NCBI RefSeq assembly: GCF_020616515.1
Contig: NZ_CP085135.1
Location: 3,968,001 to 4,032,000 of the forward strand
Direction: 5' to 3'
DNA from: Mesorhizobium sp. PAMC28654
Lineage (GTDB): Bacteria; Pseudomonadota; Alphaproteobacteria; Rhizobiales; Rhizobiaceae
DNA: 64,000 nt
This document shows positions 17,771 to 27,564 of this stretch, one piece after another. The translations under genes were made by a program, and so were the position numbers. Under the pieces are notes generated by a model. That model made no database searches, had not been told where the DNA came from, and saw only the letters and a list, made by a program, of their open reading frames with translations. How positions within the stretch are numbered: the first letter of the stretch is position 1; every line of letters begins with the position of its first letter.

Positions 17771-18310
17771 ATGCCCTACCAGATCAAGAATCTAGTTGGA
17801 TTGGCTGCAAGAGGCGGCCTTAAGATCATCTTGGAAAGACCAAAACTCGCTGCGTTGATAGGAGCCATAGCAGCGGAATGGGGAGACATTGACAACCTGT
17901 TGGCGGACATCTTCAATTTTGTAAGCCTTTCTCAGCCCATTCCAATCGGTGCTCACAGCAGAAGCGGCCTAGCGCACGCAATCTTTGACAATTTGGTGGC
18001 GTTTCCAATCCGGATCGAGGTCATTGCAAGTGTCATGAAACTCCGCATGACCCTTGAGATCCAAGACGAATTTTTCGCCTTGGCGCAGCAAATCCGTCGT
18101 AAAGCTGGCGAGCGAAATGACCTCATTCACGCCAGATGGCATATCTGCGACAAGTATCCCGACGACTTAATACAAATAGAAAATGGCGAATGGATTCGCT
18201 ACACTGAAAAGGACCTTGTTGACCGGCTGAACCGTTCGGCGCAGATGACCCTGTGTGTATCTGATTTCTCTATAAAAGTTGCTCACGCGCCGAAGCTCGA
18301 CATTCAGTAA
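17771..18310 (+). CDS. Hypothetical protein with a HEPN-like RNxxxH motif
   Basis: A 179-residue, mostly helical soluble protein. The segment AGERNDLIHARW (about residues 112-123) contains an R-N-x3-H arrangement like the Rx4-6H motif of HEPN ribonucleases and of related uncharacterised helical families. That is a pattern match only. Its base composition is visibly more AT-rich than the neighbours, and it lies between a hairpin-rich spacer and two membrane-protein genes, so it may be a recent arrival. ATG 17771 has GGGAG about 10 bp upstream; a TTG at 17717 would add 18 residues. No partner gene is adjacent. Confidence 0.6.
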   Translation: MPYQIKNLVGLAARGGLKIILERPKLAALIGAIAAEWGDIDNLLADIFNFVSLSQPIPIGAHSRSGLAHAIFDNLVAFPIRIEVIASVMKLRMTLEIQDEFFALAQQIRRKAGERNDLIHARWHICDKYPDDLIQIENGEWIRYTEKDLVDRLNRSAQMTLCVSDFSIKVAHAPKLDIQ

Positions 18311-18480
18311 GGGGCTACCGCAAGGAACCCTTCTTGTCAGAAGCCGAGCGTTGGCATAGGCAAGCATCGCGACCAACTCCAATCGCCGGCCCGACGCGAT
18401 TCACTTCGCCTGCCAAAGCGTTAGCCCATTGAAAACGCCCCACCCTAGAGTATCCTCTGCACGGCCTGGGGAGGTCTCAA

Positions 18481-18993
18481 ATGCGCTCCACATCAGACAC
18501 CATCGCCTCTCTCGGCCTCGCCATCGGTGGCGCCTTCGGCCTGGCCGGCACCTTCGACGCCAGCACGCCGCTGCGCGAAACGCTCTGGACGATCGACGGC
18601 GCGGCACTGGTGGTGGCGACCGCGCTGCTGACGATGAAGTATCAGCGGCTGGGCAATGACTGCGTGGCAGCGGGGTTCCTGACCTTTCTGGCCGGCGAGA
18701 GCCTGCTGATGGCCGGCAATGCGGCGGGGCTGGAGGCCAGCGTGCCCTCCTATGTCGGCGGCATCACGCTTTGGGCGGCCGCACTTGTCATGGTCAGCGC
18801 GCCGAAAACCTTTGCCCTGTGGATGCGGATCACCGCTGTTATCGCCGCCGTGCTGTTTGTCGTCTCGGCTTGCATGATCATCTGGGGCGCTCCCTTGCTG
18901 CCGACCTCGTCGCCACTGCCCGCCGCCGGCTATCCGTTCCTGGTCCTCACCTTCGTCGGCTGGATCTGGACCTTGCTGAAGCCGGCAAGGTGA
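18481..18993 (+). CDS. Hypothetical membrane protein
   Basis: A 170-residue protein with about five hydrophobic segments (for example IASLGLAIGGAFGLAG, TLWAAALVMVSA, VIAAVLFVVSACMIIWG, YPFLVLTFVGWIWTLL). It has no motif I recognise. GGGGAGG about 7 bp before the ATG supports the start. The next gene, also for a small membrane protein, begins 16 bp after its stop and may be co-transcribed. Confidence 0.7.
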   Translation: MRSTSDTIASLGLAIGGAFGLAGTFDASTPLRETLWTIDGAALVVATALLTMKYQRLGNDCVAAGFLTFLAGESLLMAGNAAGLEASVPSYVGGITLWAAALVMVSAPKTFALWMRITAVIAAVLFVVSACMIIWGAPLLPTSSPLPAAGYPFLVLTFVGWIWTLLKPAR

Positions 18994-19009
18994 GCGGGCC
19001 CATGCCCCC

Positions 19010-19516
19010 ATGTCCGCCCCCGTCGAAATCCGCAACAGCGCCACGGGCAAGCTGTTGCCGGCGATCGGGCCGTTCCTGATCGCAGGGATTTTCGGCTTCT
19101 TCGCGCTGAAGGGGTTGTCGTCGGGCGCGCCGGGTGGCGGCGTGCTGCTGGTGGTGGTGGTGCTGGCGCTGGGCTGCCTGGGGCTCGGGTTCTTCATCGC
19201 GCGCGGCGCCTTCGACACCAGCGTGCAGGTGGTGCTTGACGCAGATGGTTTTCGCGACCGGCGCAGCGGCGGCGTGCTGGTGCCCTGGCAGACGGTGCGC
19301 GGGGTGCGCCTCGTTTCCGGCCAGGGCTCGTCCATGCTCAGCTTCGAACTGACCGGGCCCGATGCGATCCGCCATGCGCCGGCCAGTGCGCTGCGCCGCG
19401 CGCTGCCCTTCGCTTGGAATACCGTGCATATGGAGGTCTCGTCGCTGGATATGAGCGGGGCGGATATGATGGCGGCGATACGGCGACTGGCGCCGGGTGT
19501 GAGGGCGGGGCGGTAG
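19010..19516 (+). CDS. Small membrane protein, STM3941-like
   Basis: A 168-residue protein with two N-terminal transmembrane segments (about residues 16-35 and 43-65) followed by a cytosolic domain containing VLDADGFRDRRSGG, VPWQTVRGVRL and a C-terminal AADMM-type helix. The overall shape resembles the STM3941-type (two-helix plus PH-like) family, a tentative match. No Shine-Dalgarno stands out before ATG 19010. Function unknown. Confidence 0.65.
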   Translation: MSAPVEIRNSATGKLLPAIGPFLIAGIFGFFALKGLSSGAPGGGVLLVVVVLALGCLGLGFFIARGAFDTSVQVVLDADGFRDRRSGGVLVPWQTVRGVRLVSGQGSSMLSFELTGPDAIRHAPASALRRALPFAWNTVHMEVSSLDMSGADMMAAIRRLAPGVRAGR

Positions 19517-19637
19517 GGGTCTTCGGGGGGCTTGAGGTTGGGTTTAGCGCTCAATGCAAGGCGTTGGCGCTGCCCCGGGGAAGGCGCGCAACAGCTGAAC
19601 CCTTATCCCCACAAGCTCTTTGCTTCGCGGAGGGCTT

Positions 19638-19693
19638 CCCCCACTCCGTCGCTGCGTCGCAGCGCCACCTCTCCCCCCTCCGGAGGGAGAGGA
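19638..19693. repeat. Palindromic intergenic repeat (type shared with 21611-21668)
   Basis: This GC-rich stretch contains TCCGTCGCTGC, CAGCGCCACCT and the palindrome CCCCTCCGGAGGGA. The same elements recur in the same order at 21613-21668. It lies just after the stop of the family 5 binding protein gene. Confidence 0.6.
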
Positions 19694-19711
19694 ACCCAAG
19701 ATGGCGAAGGC

Positions 19712-21352
19712 TCAGCTATCCAGCCACACCTTCTCAAAATGCTGCTCGAGCGCCTGGTGCTGTTCGCAGCCTTCGACGCCCCTGCGGTACGTCCGGTAGA
19801 CCGAGCGCCAGTAGGGCTGGATGATGATGCCTGAGTCGCGCAGATTCTGCTCAATCTTGGCCATGATCTCCTTGCGGGCCTTGGCGTCGGGCGTGGCCAA
19901 CGCCTTGTCGAGCAGCGTGTCGAACTCCGGATTGGCGTAGGCGCTTTCGTTCCAGGCGCCGCCGGACTTGTAGGCGAGCGCCAGCACCTGGACACCGAGC
20001 GGGCGGCCCAGCCATTCGGTGCAGGAGAAGGGGTATTTGCTCCAGTCGTTCCAGAAGGTGGCGGCGGGCAGCACGGTGCGCTTGATCTTGAGGCCGGCCT
20101 CGCGCATCTGCGCTGATATCGCATCGGCGGTGCTCTTCTGCCATTCGACGTCGACGGAGATGAGTTCGTATTCGTGGTCGGCCTTGCCGGACTCGGCGAT
20201 CAGTTTCTTCGACGCGTCCACATCGCGCTTGGCCGGGCCGATGTCGGCATATTCGGGATGCATGGGGCCGACATGGTGGTTGTCGGCGGGTTTTCCGCGG
20301 CCGTCGAGGCCGAGCTTCAGCACGGCGGAATTGTCGACGGCAAGCTGGGCGGCGCGGCGCAGCTTGACGTCGTCATAGGGCGCGTTGCCGACATTGAAGC
20401 GGGCGACGATGGTGGAGCCGGTGGCGATCTCGGAATTCTTCAGCCCCATCTTCTCGGTCTGCGACACGGCATCCGAGGCGGTTTCGTGGTCGGTGTCGAT
20501 CTCGCCGGATTCGAAGGCCGACAGCATGGCGTTGGGGTCGGAGCCGTAGTCGACCCATTTGATGCCGTCGAGCCAGAACTGGCCCTTCCACCAGGGCTTG
20601 TCCTTGCGCTTCACCTCGGCACCCGTCTCGGCATCCCAGCTGACCAGCTCGCAGGGCCCGGTGGTGATGGCCAGCGCCTTCTTGGGGTCGCCATCGCCGT
20701 CATAGGAGCGGTGCATGATCAGCGCTGGGTAGTCGGCCATGCCGGCGACCAGCGAAATGTCGGGCTTCGGCAGATTGAGTTTTATGGTGAAGTCGTCGAC
20801 CTTCTGGATGCCGCCATCGACCACCTTCTTGGTGTCGGCATTGACCAGCGCGCCCATGCGTGCGGCGACCGAATTGCCGGCGACGCCGGCGTCGCACCAG
20901 CGGGTAAGGTTGTGGACGACATCGTCGGCATTGAAGGTGTCGCCGTTCGACCAGGTGATGCCCTTGCGCACATGCAGGGTCAGTGTTTTCGCGTCATCGC
21001 TCATCTCCCAGCCTTCGAGCAGCCAGGGTTCGAAGGTGAAGTCGGTGTTCCAGCGCACCAGATATTCGTTGCAGTGGCGCGCGACGTTGGACATTTCGAC
21101 GCCGTCGAAGGTGCGCGGATCCTTGAATCCCTTGACGTTCATGGCGACGCGCAAGATGCCGCCGCGCTTGGGCTCCGCCGCGCGGGCAGGGCTGGAGGCA
21201 AGGCCGCCCAGCGCCAGCGCGCCGGCCGCGCTGACGCCGAGGCCGGCCATCAGGGCGAAATATTCGCGGCGGTTGATGGCACCGGTCTTGAAATCCTCGG
21301 CGGTGGGCTTGGCCTGCGGGTGCAATTCTCGGTCGGTCAGCATGGTCTTCAT
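19712..21352 (-). CDS. ABC transporter substrate-binding protein, family 5 (peptide/DppA-like)
   Basis: A 546-residue periplasmic solute-binding protein of the extracellular family 5 type, with [17 protein letters not shown] near the mature start, [21 protein letters not shown] near residue 110 and the [15 protein letters not shown]-terminus. Family 5 proteins bind peptides, nickel, opines or other amines. The export signal is long and carries a twin-arginine-like NRREYFAL followed by [15 protein letters not shown], so Tat export is possible. AAGGGAAC lies upstream of ATG 21352. No permease or ATPase is adjacent, so it is an orphan or serves a transporter elsewhere. The nearby M24/isochorismatase/hydrolase genes suggest an amide-type substrate. 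Confidence 0.88.
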   Translation of the reverse strand: MKTMLTDRELHPQAKPTAEDFKTGAINRREYFALMAGLGVSAAGALALGGLASSPARAAEPKRGGILRVAMNVKGFKDPRTFDGVEMSNVARHCNEYLVRWNTDFTFEPWLLEGWEMSDDAKTLTLHVRKGITWSNGDTFNADDVVHNLTRWCDAGVAGNSVAARMGALVNADTKKVVDGGIQKVDDFTIKLNLPKPDISLVAGMADYPALIMHRSYDGDGDPKKALAITTGPCELVSWDAETGAEVKRKDKPWWKGQFWLDGIKWVDYGSDPNAMLSAFESGEIDTDHETASDAVSQTEKMGLKNSEIATGSTIVARFNVGNAPYDDVKLRRAAQLAVDNSAVLKLGLDGRGKPADNHHVGPMHPEYADIGPAKRDVDASKKLIAESGKADHEYELISVDVEWQKSTADAISAQMREAGLKIKRTVLPAATFWNDWSKYPFSCTEWLGRPLGVQVLALAYKSGGAWNESAYANPEFDTLLDKALATPDAKARKEIMAKIEQNLRDSGIIIQPYWRSVYRTYRRGVEGCEQHQALEQHFEKVWLDS

Positions 21353-21903
21353 CGTCGTTCCCTTGTTGTTGGGCGGGGCGGACGCGACCGCCGGGACGCC
21401 ATTGCCTGAGGCGAATGATAAAGCGGGGTGACGTTAGGGAGTGTTCGAGATTCCGCAGTTCTTGTGCGGTGCTCCGCAGGGGGGGGTTAGCAACGCGAGG
21501 GGATGCAGCCTCATTCCAGCTTGGGTTCCTCGCCCCTGCGAAGCGCTACGCTATGCACATATCTTCCGTGACTGGCGTGACTGATCGGCCCGAGGCTCGA
21601 TTGTTACGTGATTCCCCCAATCCGTCGCTGCTTCTCAGCGCCACCTTCCCCCCTCCGGAGGGAAAGGTGGGGAGCGTTGCTGGACGAGCGTTGACGGCAA
21701 AAAGCTTGGCGCCTTTCCTCTACCCCGTCGATCGGGGGAGAGGTGGCTCGGCGAAGCCGAGACGGAGTGGGGGTCGACCAGCCGCAGCATAAAGACAATG
21801 CATGCGCCAAGCTGCCATGCACGCTATCGCCAAAGACCAGCCGCTGGAAATGTGTGCATGCCGTGGCGCTCTGGCGGGGGCGAGGAACCCAAGCCTTGCA
21901 AGC
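21353..21903. other. 551-bp intergenic region with palindromic repeat
   Basis: This stretch separates the family 5 binding protein gene from the alpha/beta hydrolase gene. It holds the repeat at 21611-21776 and otherwise GC-rich, non-coding-looking sequence. No convincing ORF, tRNA or promoter was seen; the promoter of the binding-protein gene should lie near 21353-21450. Confidence 0.5.
21611..21776. repeat. Palindromic intergenic repeat, two arms
   Basis: The left part shares TCCGTCGCTGC, CAGCGCCACCT and CCCCTCCGGAGGGA with 19638-19693. The right part (GGGGGAGAGGTGGCTCGGC, then GACGGAGTGGGGG) is roughly its reverse complement, with about 70 bp between them. The arrangement is that of a REP/RIME-like mosaic element. 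Confidence 0.6.
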
Positions 21904-22854
21904 TCAGTACGGCCAATCACCCCGGCCGAGCGCACCAACCGCCGCCACAATCCGCGCAAAGGCATCCGCTGCCGCTGGCACCGTGGTGCGGGCGCGCAGG
22001 AAGGAGTGCACGAGCCGCTTCTCCTCGTGCCACCACGCCTTGCCGCCGGCGGCCAGGATGCGGTCACGATAGGCTTCTCCATCCGACGATAGCGGATCGC
22101 ACTCGGCCGTGATGATCACCGTTGGCGGCAGGCCGGAAAAATCGGTGTCGCGCAGCGGCGAGAAGGACGGGTCATCCGGCGATTGCCGCTTGGCCGAGCG
22201 GACGTCGCGGTAGAAGGCGATGTCGTGCGCCGACAGCAGCGGCGCATCGGCGTGCTCGATATAGGAGCCGGCGGTCTCGTCGCCGCCGAGGCCGGGATAG
22301 ATCAACACCTGGCCGATCGCGGCGCGCGGGTGCCGGCGCGCCGCCCGCGCCACCGCCGCCGCGAGATTGCCGCCGGCGCTTTCGCCGCACAGCACCACCG
22401 GCAGGCCGGTTGTCACTGCTGCCCATTCTAAGGCGGTGAGCGCATCGTCGAAGGCGGCGGGGTGGAGATGCTCCGGCGCCAGCCGGTAGTCGACCGACAG
22501 CACATCGAAGCCGGTGCCGGCGCAGAGTTCGGCGCAGATGTCGTCATGGCTGTCGAGCCCGCCGAGAATGAAGCCGCCGCCGTGATAGTAGACCACCAGC
22601 GCTCGTGTCGCCCTGTCGGCCAACTGGTAGCGCCTGACCGGGATGTCGCGACCGGCGGCGGCGATCACGCCGTTGCTGGCCCTGAGCCCGGATGGCCGCC
22701 CCCGGTGGAAGGCCCGGCACATCTTGTCATAGACCGCGCGCTGCTTGTCGATCGGCAGGCCGATGATCTCGGACGGATACCAGCCATTGACCTCGTCGAT
22801 ATAGGCCCACAGGGCCGGGTCGAGCCGTGTTTCGTATTTGCCGCGATTGGTCAT
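21904..22854 (-). CDS. Alpha/beta hydrolase (HSL-family esterase)
   Basis: A 316-residue alpha/beta hydrolase of the hormone-sensitive lipase family: oxyanion motif YYHGGGF (about residue 90), nucleophile elbow GESAGG (about residue 160), acid in ECDPLSS and base in RLVHSFL near the C-terminus. It probably hydrolyses a small ester or amide in the cytosol. ATG 22854 gives the family N-terminus; a TTG at 22872 would add six residues. It is the last gene of a run with the isochorismatase-type and M24 genes (33-bp gap). Confidence 0.88.
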   Translation of the reverse strand: MTNRGKYETRLDPALWAYIDEVNGWYPSEIIGLPIDKQRAVYDKMCRAFHRGRPSGLRASNGVIAAAGRDIPVRRYQLADRATRALVVYYHGGGFILGGLDSHDDICAELCAGTGFDVLSVDYRLAPEHLHPAAFDDALTALEWAAVTTGLPVVLCGESAGGNLAAAVARAARRHPRAAIGQVLIYPGLGGDETAGSYIEHADAPLLSAHDIAFYRDVRSAKRQSPDDPSFSPLRDTDFSGLPPTVIITAECDPLSSDGEAYRDRILAAGGKAWWHEEKRLVHSFLRARTTVPAAADAFARIVAAVGALGRGDWPY

Positions 22855-22887
22855 TTCAATCTTGCTGGTCAATCTTGCTGGCGGACG

Positions 22888-23568
22888 TCAAAGCTCCGCG
22901 TAGAGCTGGGCCGCGTTGTCGAAGGTGAAGCGCAGCGGCACCGAGCCTTCTACCTGCCAGGCGGTGACCGTCTCGCCCGCCAGCAGCCGGCAGGCGCCAT
23001 CGGTATCGACGACCGCGCCGCCATAGAGCCGGTTGGCGAGGTTGAGGATGCCGGTCTGGTGCATGGCCGCACTGCCGCTGCCGCAGGCATCCTTGACCAG
23101 AAGCACGCGAAAGCCCCTGGCCACCGCATCCTTGACCGAGGCATCGATGCAGGCCTCGGTCCAGACGCCGGCAACGACCAGCCATTCGACGCCAGCGGAT
23201 TTGAGATCGCTGGCCGCCGAACCCGAGCGGAAGGCGCTGGCCTCGGCCTTGATCAGCAGCGCCTCGCCCTTGGCGGGCGCCACCTCATGGCAGATCTCGG
23301 TCAGCGGATCGCTCTTGTCGGAAAAGGCCGACTTGCCGTTGGCATCGAGCGGATGAAAGGGGCGATCCTGCTTGTCGAGGTCGACGATGTAGGCCCAGTG
23401 GTAGAGCGGCACATGGTTTTGCCGTGCCGCCGCCTGCAAGCGCTGGACGTTGGCGAGGATGTCGCCGTAGCCTTCGACCAGATAGCGCTGGTCCTGCCGG
23501 TGTTCTTCTTGCAGGTCGATGAAGACCGCGGCCACCGTGCCGCGCTTGATGGAGATGGGAGCCTTCAC
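22888..23568 (-). CDS. Isochorismatase-family cysteine hydrolase
   Basis: A 226-residue hydrolase with the D-K-C triad visible: Asp in FIDLQEEH (residue 18), Lys in EALLIKAEAS and the Cys in VWTEACIDAS (about residue 139). The family includes nicotinamidase, N-carbamoylsarcosine amidase, ureidoacrylate amidase and related C-N hydrolases; the exact substrate is not evident. The start is GTG at 23568, overlapping the stop of the M24 gene (GTGA), so the two are translationally coupled. Confidence 0.88.
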   Translation of the reverse strand: MKAPISIKRGTVAAVFIDLQEEHRQDQRYLVEGYGDILANVQRLQAAARQNHVPLYHWAYIVDLDKQDRPFHPLDANGKSAFSDKSDPLTEICHEVAPAKGEALLIKAEASAFRSGSAASDLKSAGVEWLVVAGVWTEACIDASVKDAVARGFRVLLVKDACGSGSAAMHQTGILNLANRLYGGAVVDTDGACRLLAGETVTAWQVEGSVPLRFTFDNAAQLYAEL

Positions 23569-24860
23569 GCGAGAAACTCGTCCTCATAGGGGAAGCGCGA
23601 CAGGAGTTCGGTGCCGGTGTCGGTGATCAGGATCTCGTCCTCCAGCTTGACGCCCTCGCGGCCGCCCTTCTCGCCGATATAGCTTTCCACGCTCACCACC
23701 ATGCCTGGCACGATATGGCCGTCGCGGCCATAGGTCTCGTAATCCATGGCGTGCGCGATGAAAGGCGTTTCGCCATGCATGCCGACGCCGTGCATGACCG
23801 AGGTGTAGCGCTGGTCGACGAAACGATCGGGTATCTTCCACGCCTTCTCGGCGATCTCGCGAAACGCCATGCCGGGTTTGACGATCGAAATGTTGTGCTG
23901 AACCTGATCGTGCGCCATGCGGTAGAGCGATTTCTGGTAGTCGGTCGGCTTGCCTGGCCCACAGCGGAAGGTGCGCGAGAAGTCGGAATAATAGCCATAG
24001 CAGCCGATCGTGTCGGTATCGAGCGCCAGCAGTTCGCCGGGCCGGATCTTGCGGCCGCTGGCTTCGTTGAACCACGGATTGGTGCGCTGGCCGGAGGTCA
24101 GCAGCCGGGTCTCGATGAACTCGCCGCCCTGGCGGATCACCTCGCCATACATGATAGCGAACAGGTCGTTTTCGGAGACGCCCGGCTTGATCGCCTCGCG
24201 CACCGCATAGACGGCAGCCTCGGCGCCGGCCATCGATACCTGCAGGCATTTGACTTCCTCGGGCGTCTTGACCGCGCGCACCGCCAGGATCTCGCCCTGG
24301 CAATCCCTGACCTCGCAGCCGCGCTTTTCCAGCGCCAGCGCCTGCAGATGGCTGCAGCGGTCGAGCCCGAGTTTCATCGAGCCGCCGCCATGCTTCTTCA
24401 GAAGCTCGGTGATCTCGTCGGCGAAGGGACCGGCGGTCTCATCGTCGCGGCCGGAGACCGACGACCAGACGAGCTTGGAAGGACGCGCCTCGTCGATCGT
24501 GTCGAGCACCATGGAGACATGGTAGCTCTGCGGGTATTCGAACAGCACGATCGGGCCTTCGGTCGGGATGAAGAAGTAGCGGGTCGAGTTGCGCAGGAAA
24601 TAGCCGAACATGTTGCGCGAGCCGGTGGCGTAGCGCTGGTTGTAAGGGTCGAACAGAACGACGCCGCCATAGCCGGCCTCGCGCATCCAGCCGCGAAGCT
24701 TCGCCAGCCGGCCTTTTCGCAGGGCATCCGCATCGATGAAGGACGGCTCGGTGTCCGACAGCCACATGCCGCCGGCCGGATCGGCGGCGGCGGGGTGGCG
24801 CATGCGATCCTTGAAGTCCACGTCCTCGGTGCTGTCGGGTTCGAATACGACGATGCTCAT
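23565..24860 (-). CDS. M24-family (Xaa-Pro dipeptidase fold) protein resembling DddP
   Basis: A 431-residue creatinase-fold protein. The metal ligands of the M24 family are present: ALDTDTIGCYGYYSDFSR (two Asp plus a third), the His of MHGVG, the Glu in VSVESY and the Glu in VKLEDE. Stretches such as GGEFIETRLL and RTNPWFNE look closest, from memory, to DMSP lyase DddP and its non-lyase relatives. The catalytic Asp reported for DddP after HGVG is Gly here (HGVGMHGETP), so lyase activity is doubtful and a hydrolase on a small amide or C-N substrate is more likely. ATG 24860 begins the homologous region. It overlaps the isochorismatase-type gene. Confidence 0.82.
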   Translation of the reverse strand: MSIVVFEPDSTEDVDFKDRMRHPAAADPAGGMWLSDTEPSFIDADALRKGRLAKLRGWMREAGYGGVVLFDPYNQRYATGSRNMFGYFLRNSTRYFFIPTEGPIVLFEYPQSYHVSMVLDTIDEARPSKLVWSSVSGRDDETAGPFADEITELLKKHGGGSMKLGLDRCSHLQALALEKRGCEVRDCQGEILAVRAVKTPEEVKCLQVSMAGAEAAVYAVREAIKPGVSENDLFAIMYGEVIRQGGEFIETRLLTSGQRTNPWFNEASGRKIRPGELLALDTDTIGCYGYYSDFSRTFRCGPGKPTDYQKSLYRMAHDQVQHNISIVKPGMAFREIAEKAWKIPDRFVDQRYTSVMHGVGMHGETPFIAHAMDYETYGRDGHIVPGMVVSVESYIGEKGGREGVKLEDEILITDTGTELLSRFPYEDEFLA

Positions 24861-24984
24861 GGGTGCCTTGCCTTGGGTGGGTTGCGAGGTGTGACCATGG
24901 CGCAGAAGGGGCGGAAAGATTGTGCGGAAAACCGCGTTTGTTGTGCGGGATGCCGCTGGCAAGCGGGGGACGTCGCGATCCTTC

Positions 24985-25143
24985 GCGCCCCTCTCTGCCC
25001 TGCCGGGCATCTCCCCCTCAAGGGGGGAGATTGGCAGCTTCGCTGGCAGCGTCAGCTTTTCAACGGCGGCGATTGGCGAAGGCGGTTGAGCGCTTGATCT
25101 CCCCCCTTGAGGGGGAGATACCCGGCAGGGCAGAGGGGGGCGC
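24985..25143. repeat. Large inverted repeat (REP/RIME-like) between regulator and M24 gene
   Basis: Two 47-nt arms (24985-25031 and 25097-25143) are reverse complements at about 45 of 47 positions, separated by 65 bp. Each contains CTGCCCTGCCGGG and CCCCCTCAAGGGGGG-type palindromes. A related but diverged element lies at 26219-26360. It fills most of the 317-bp gap between the AraC gene and the M24 operon. Confidence 0.75.
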
Positions 25144-25177
25144 TGTCCCGCCAGCATCAAAAAGCTCGCGAAAGACC

Positions 25178-26146
25178 CTAATGCCTTCTTGCCAGCTTCG
25201 GCGGGTGGCCATGCTCCTCGCGGAAGGCGCGGGCAAAGCTGGACATCGAGGCAAAGCCGCAGGCCAGCGCCACGTCGCGCACGGCAAGTGTCGAATGCGC
25301 CAGCAGGTCGGCGGCGCGCTTCAGCCGTAGCCGCCGGTAGTAGCCGTTGGGCGAGATGTCGAGTTCGGAACGGAAGGAGCGTTCGAGCTTGTCGGAGGAG
25401 ACGCCGAGCCGCGCCGTCAACTCGGCCATGCCGAGCCTTTCCTCCACCGCGTCCTCCATGATGGCGATGGCCGATAGCACCAACTCGTTCTGGACGCCGG
25501 TGCGCAGGCGCAGCGGCATCAGCTTGCGGTCGACGCTCGACCGCAACTGGCTGTGCACGAACCATTCCGCGACGCCGGCGGCAAGCTCGGCGCCGTAGTC
25601 GTTGGTGATGATCTCCAGCATCATGTCGAGGCTGCCGACGCCGCCGGCCGAGGTGAAGCGCTTGCGGTCGATGACATAGAGGTCGCGCCGCAGCTCGATG
25701 TTGGGGAAGGCCTCGGTGAAGGCGGCCTGGCTGGTCCAGTGCAAGGTGCAGGCATGGCCGTCGAGCAGGCCGGCGCGGGCGAGGAAGAAGGCGGCATCGG
25801 CCACCGCGCCGATATGGGCGCCATTGCGCAGGCTCTTGCGAATCCAGCTCGCGGCGTCCTCGGCGACGAGATGATCGGCGTCACCTCCGGAACAGACGAC
25901 GATGCGATCGACCTTCGGCGCATCCTCGGCATAGAAGCCCGGCTGGATGACGACGCCGTTCGAGGCCTCGACCGGCCCTTGCGTCGCCCCGACGATGATC
26001 CAGCGATAGCATTCCCGCTTCGCCAGCACATTGGCGGCGCGCAACGGCTCGATGACGGAGCTGAACGCCATCATCGGAAAGCCGGGGAACACCAGCACGG
26101 CGAAGGTGAGGGGCTCGGTGGGCTTGGGTTGATCGCGCGTTGGCAT
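25178..26146 (-). CDS. GlxA-type AraC-family regulator with DJ-1/PfpI domain
   Basis: A 322-residue regulator: N-terminal DJ-1/PfpI (GATase1-like) domain (FAVLVFPGFPMMAFSSVIEPL about residues 14-35, VCSGGDAD about 85), then a C-terminal AraC DNA-binding domain with two HTH motifs (LTARLGVSSDKLERSF and DVALACGFASMSSFARAF). Relatives include GbdR and CdhR, which control quaternary-amine catabolism, and ArgR of Pseudomonas. It sits upstream of and in line with the M24-isochorismatase-hydrolase genes and is their likely activator. Confidence 0.9.
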   Translation of the reverse strand: MPTRDQPKPTEPLTFAVLVFPGFPMMAFSSVIEPLRAANVLAKRECYRWIIVGATQGPVEASNGVVIQPGFYAEDAPKVDRIVVCSGGDADHLVAEDAASWIRKSLRNGAHIGAVADAAFFLARAGLLDGHACTLHWTSQAAFTEAFPNIELRRDLYVIDRKRFTSAGGVGSLDMMLEIITNDYGAELAAGVAEWFVHSQLRSSVDRKLMPLRLRTGVQNELVLSAIAIMEDAVEERLGMAELTARLGVSSDKLERSFRSELDISPNGYYRRLRLKRAADLLAHSTLAVRDVALACGFASMSSFARAFREEHGHPPKLARRH

Positions 26147-26218
26147 GGGCGCTACAATTCGGGCAGATGGCGTTCGCGGTCAATCGAGGCGGCGGATCGA
26201 TATCATGAAGCGTTGGCG

Positions 26219-26360
26219 CTGCCCCTCACCTGCCTGCCGGCATCCTCTCCCCGTAAACCGGCCGAGGGACGCTGCTATCGATGGTTTCGCCAATCGCGGT
26301 TAGCCTCTTTCTCCCCGTTCTACGGGGAGAAATGCCCGACAGGGCAATGAGGAGCGGTGC
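26219..26360. repeat. Palindromic intergenic repeat, two arms
   Basis: Left arm has CCCCTCACCTGCCTGCCGGC and CTCTCCCCGT; right arm has CTCCCCGTTCTACGGGGAGA and GCCCGACAGGGCAATGAGG, which is its approximate reverse complement. It is the same general type as the element at 24985-25143. It lies between the AraC regulator and the trans-sulfuration gene. Confidence 0.6.
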
Positions 26361-26382
26361 CGACCTCAACAGTTGAGAGGAG

Positions 26383-27560
<1,178 letters not shown>

Positions 27561-27564
<4 letters not shown>

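Noticed and set aside
20174..21409. A 411-codon frame opposite the family 5 binding-protein gene
   Set aside because: Antisense shadow with no protein-like features.
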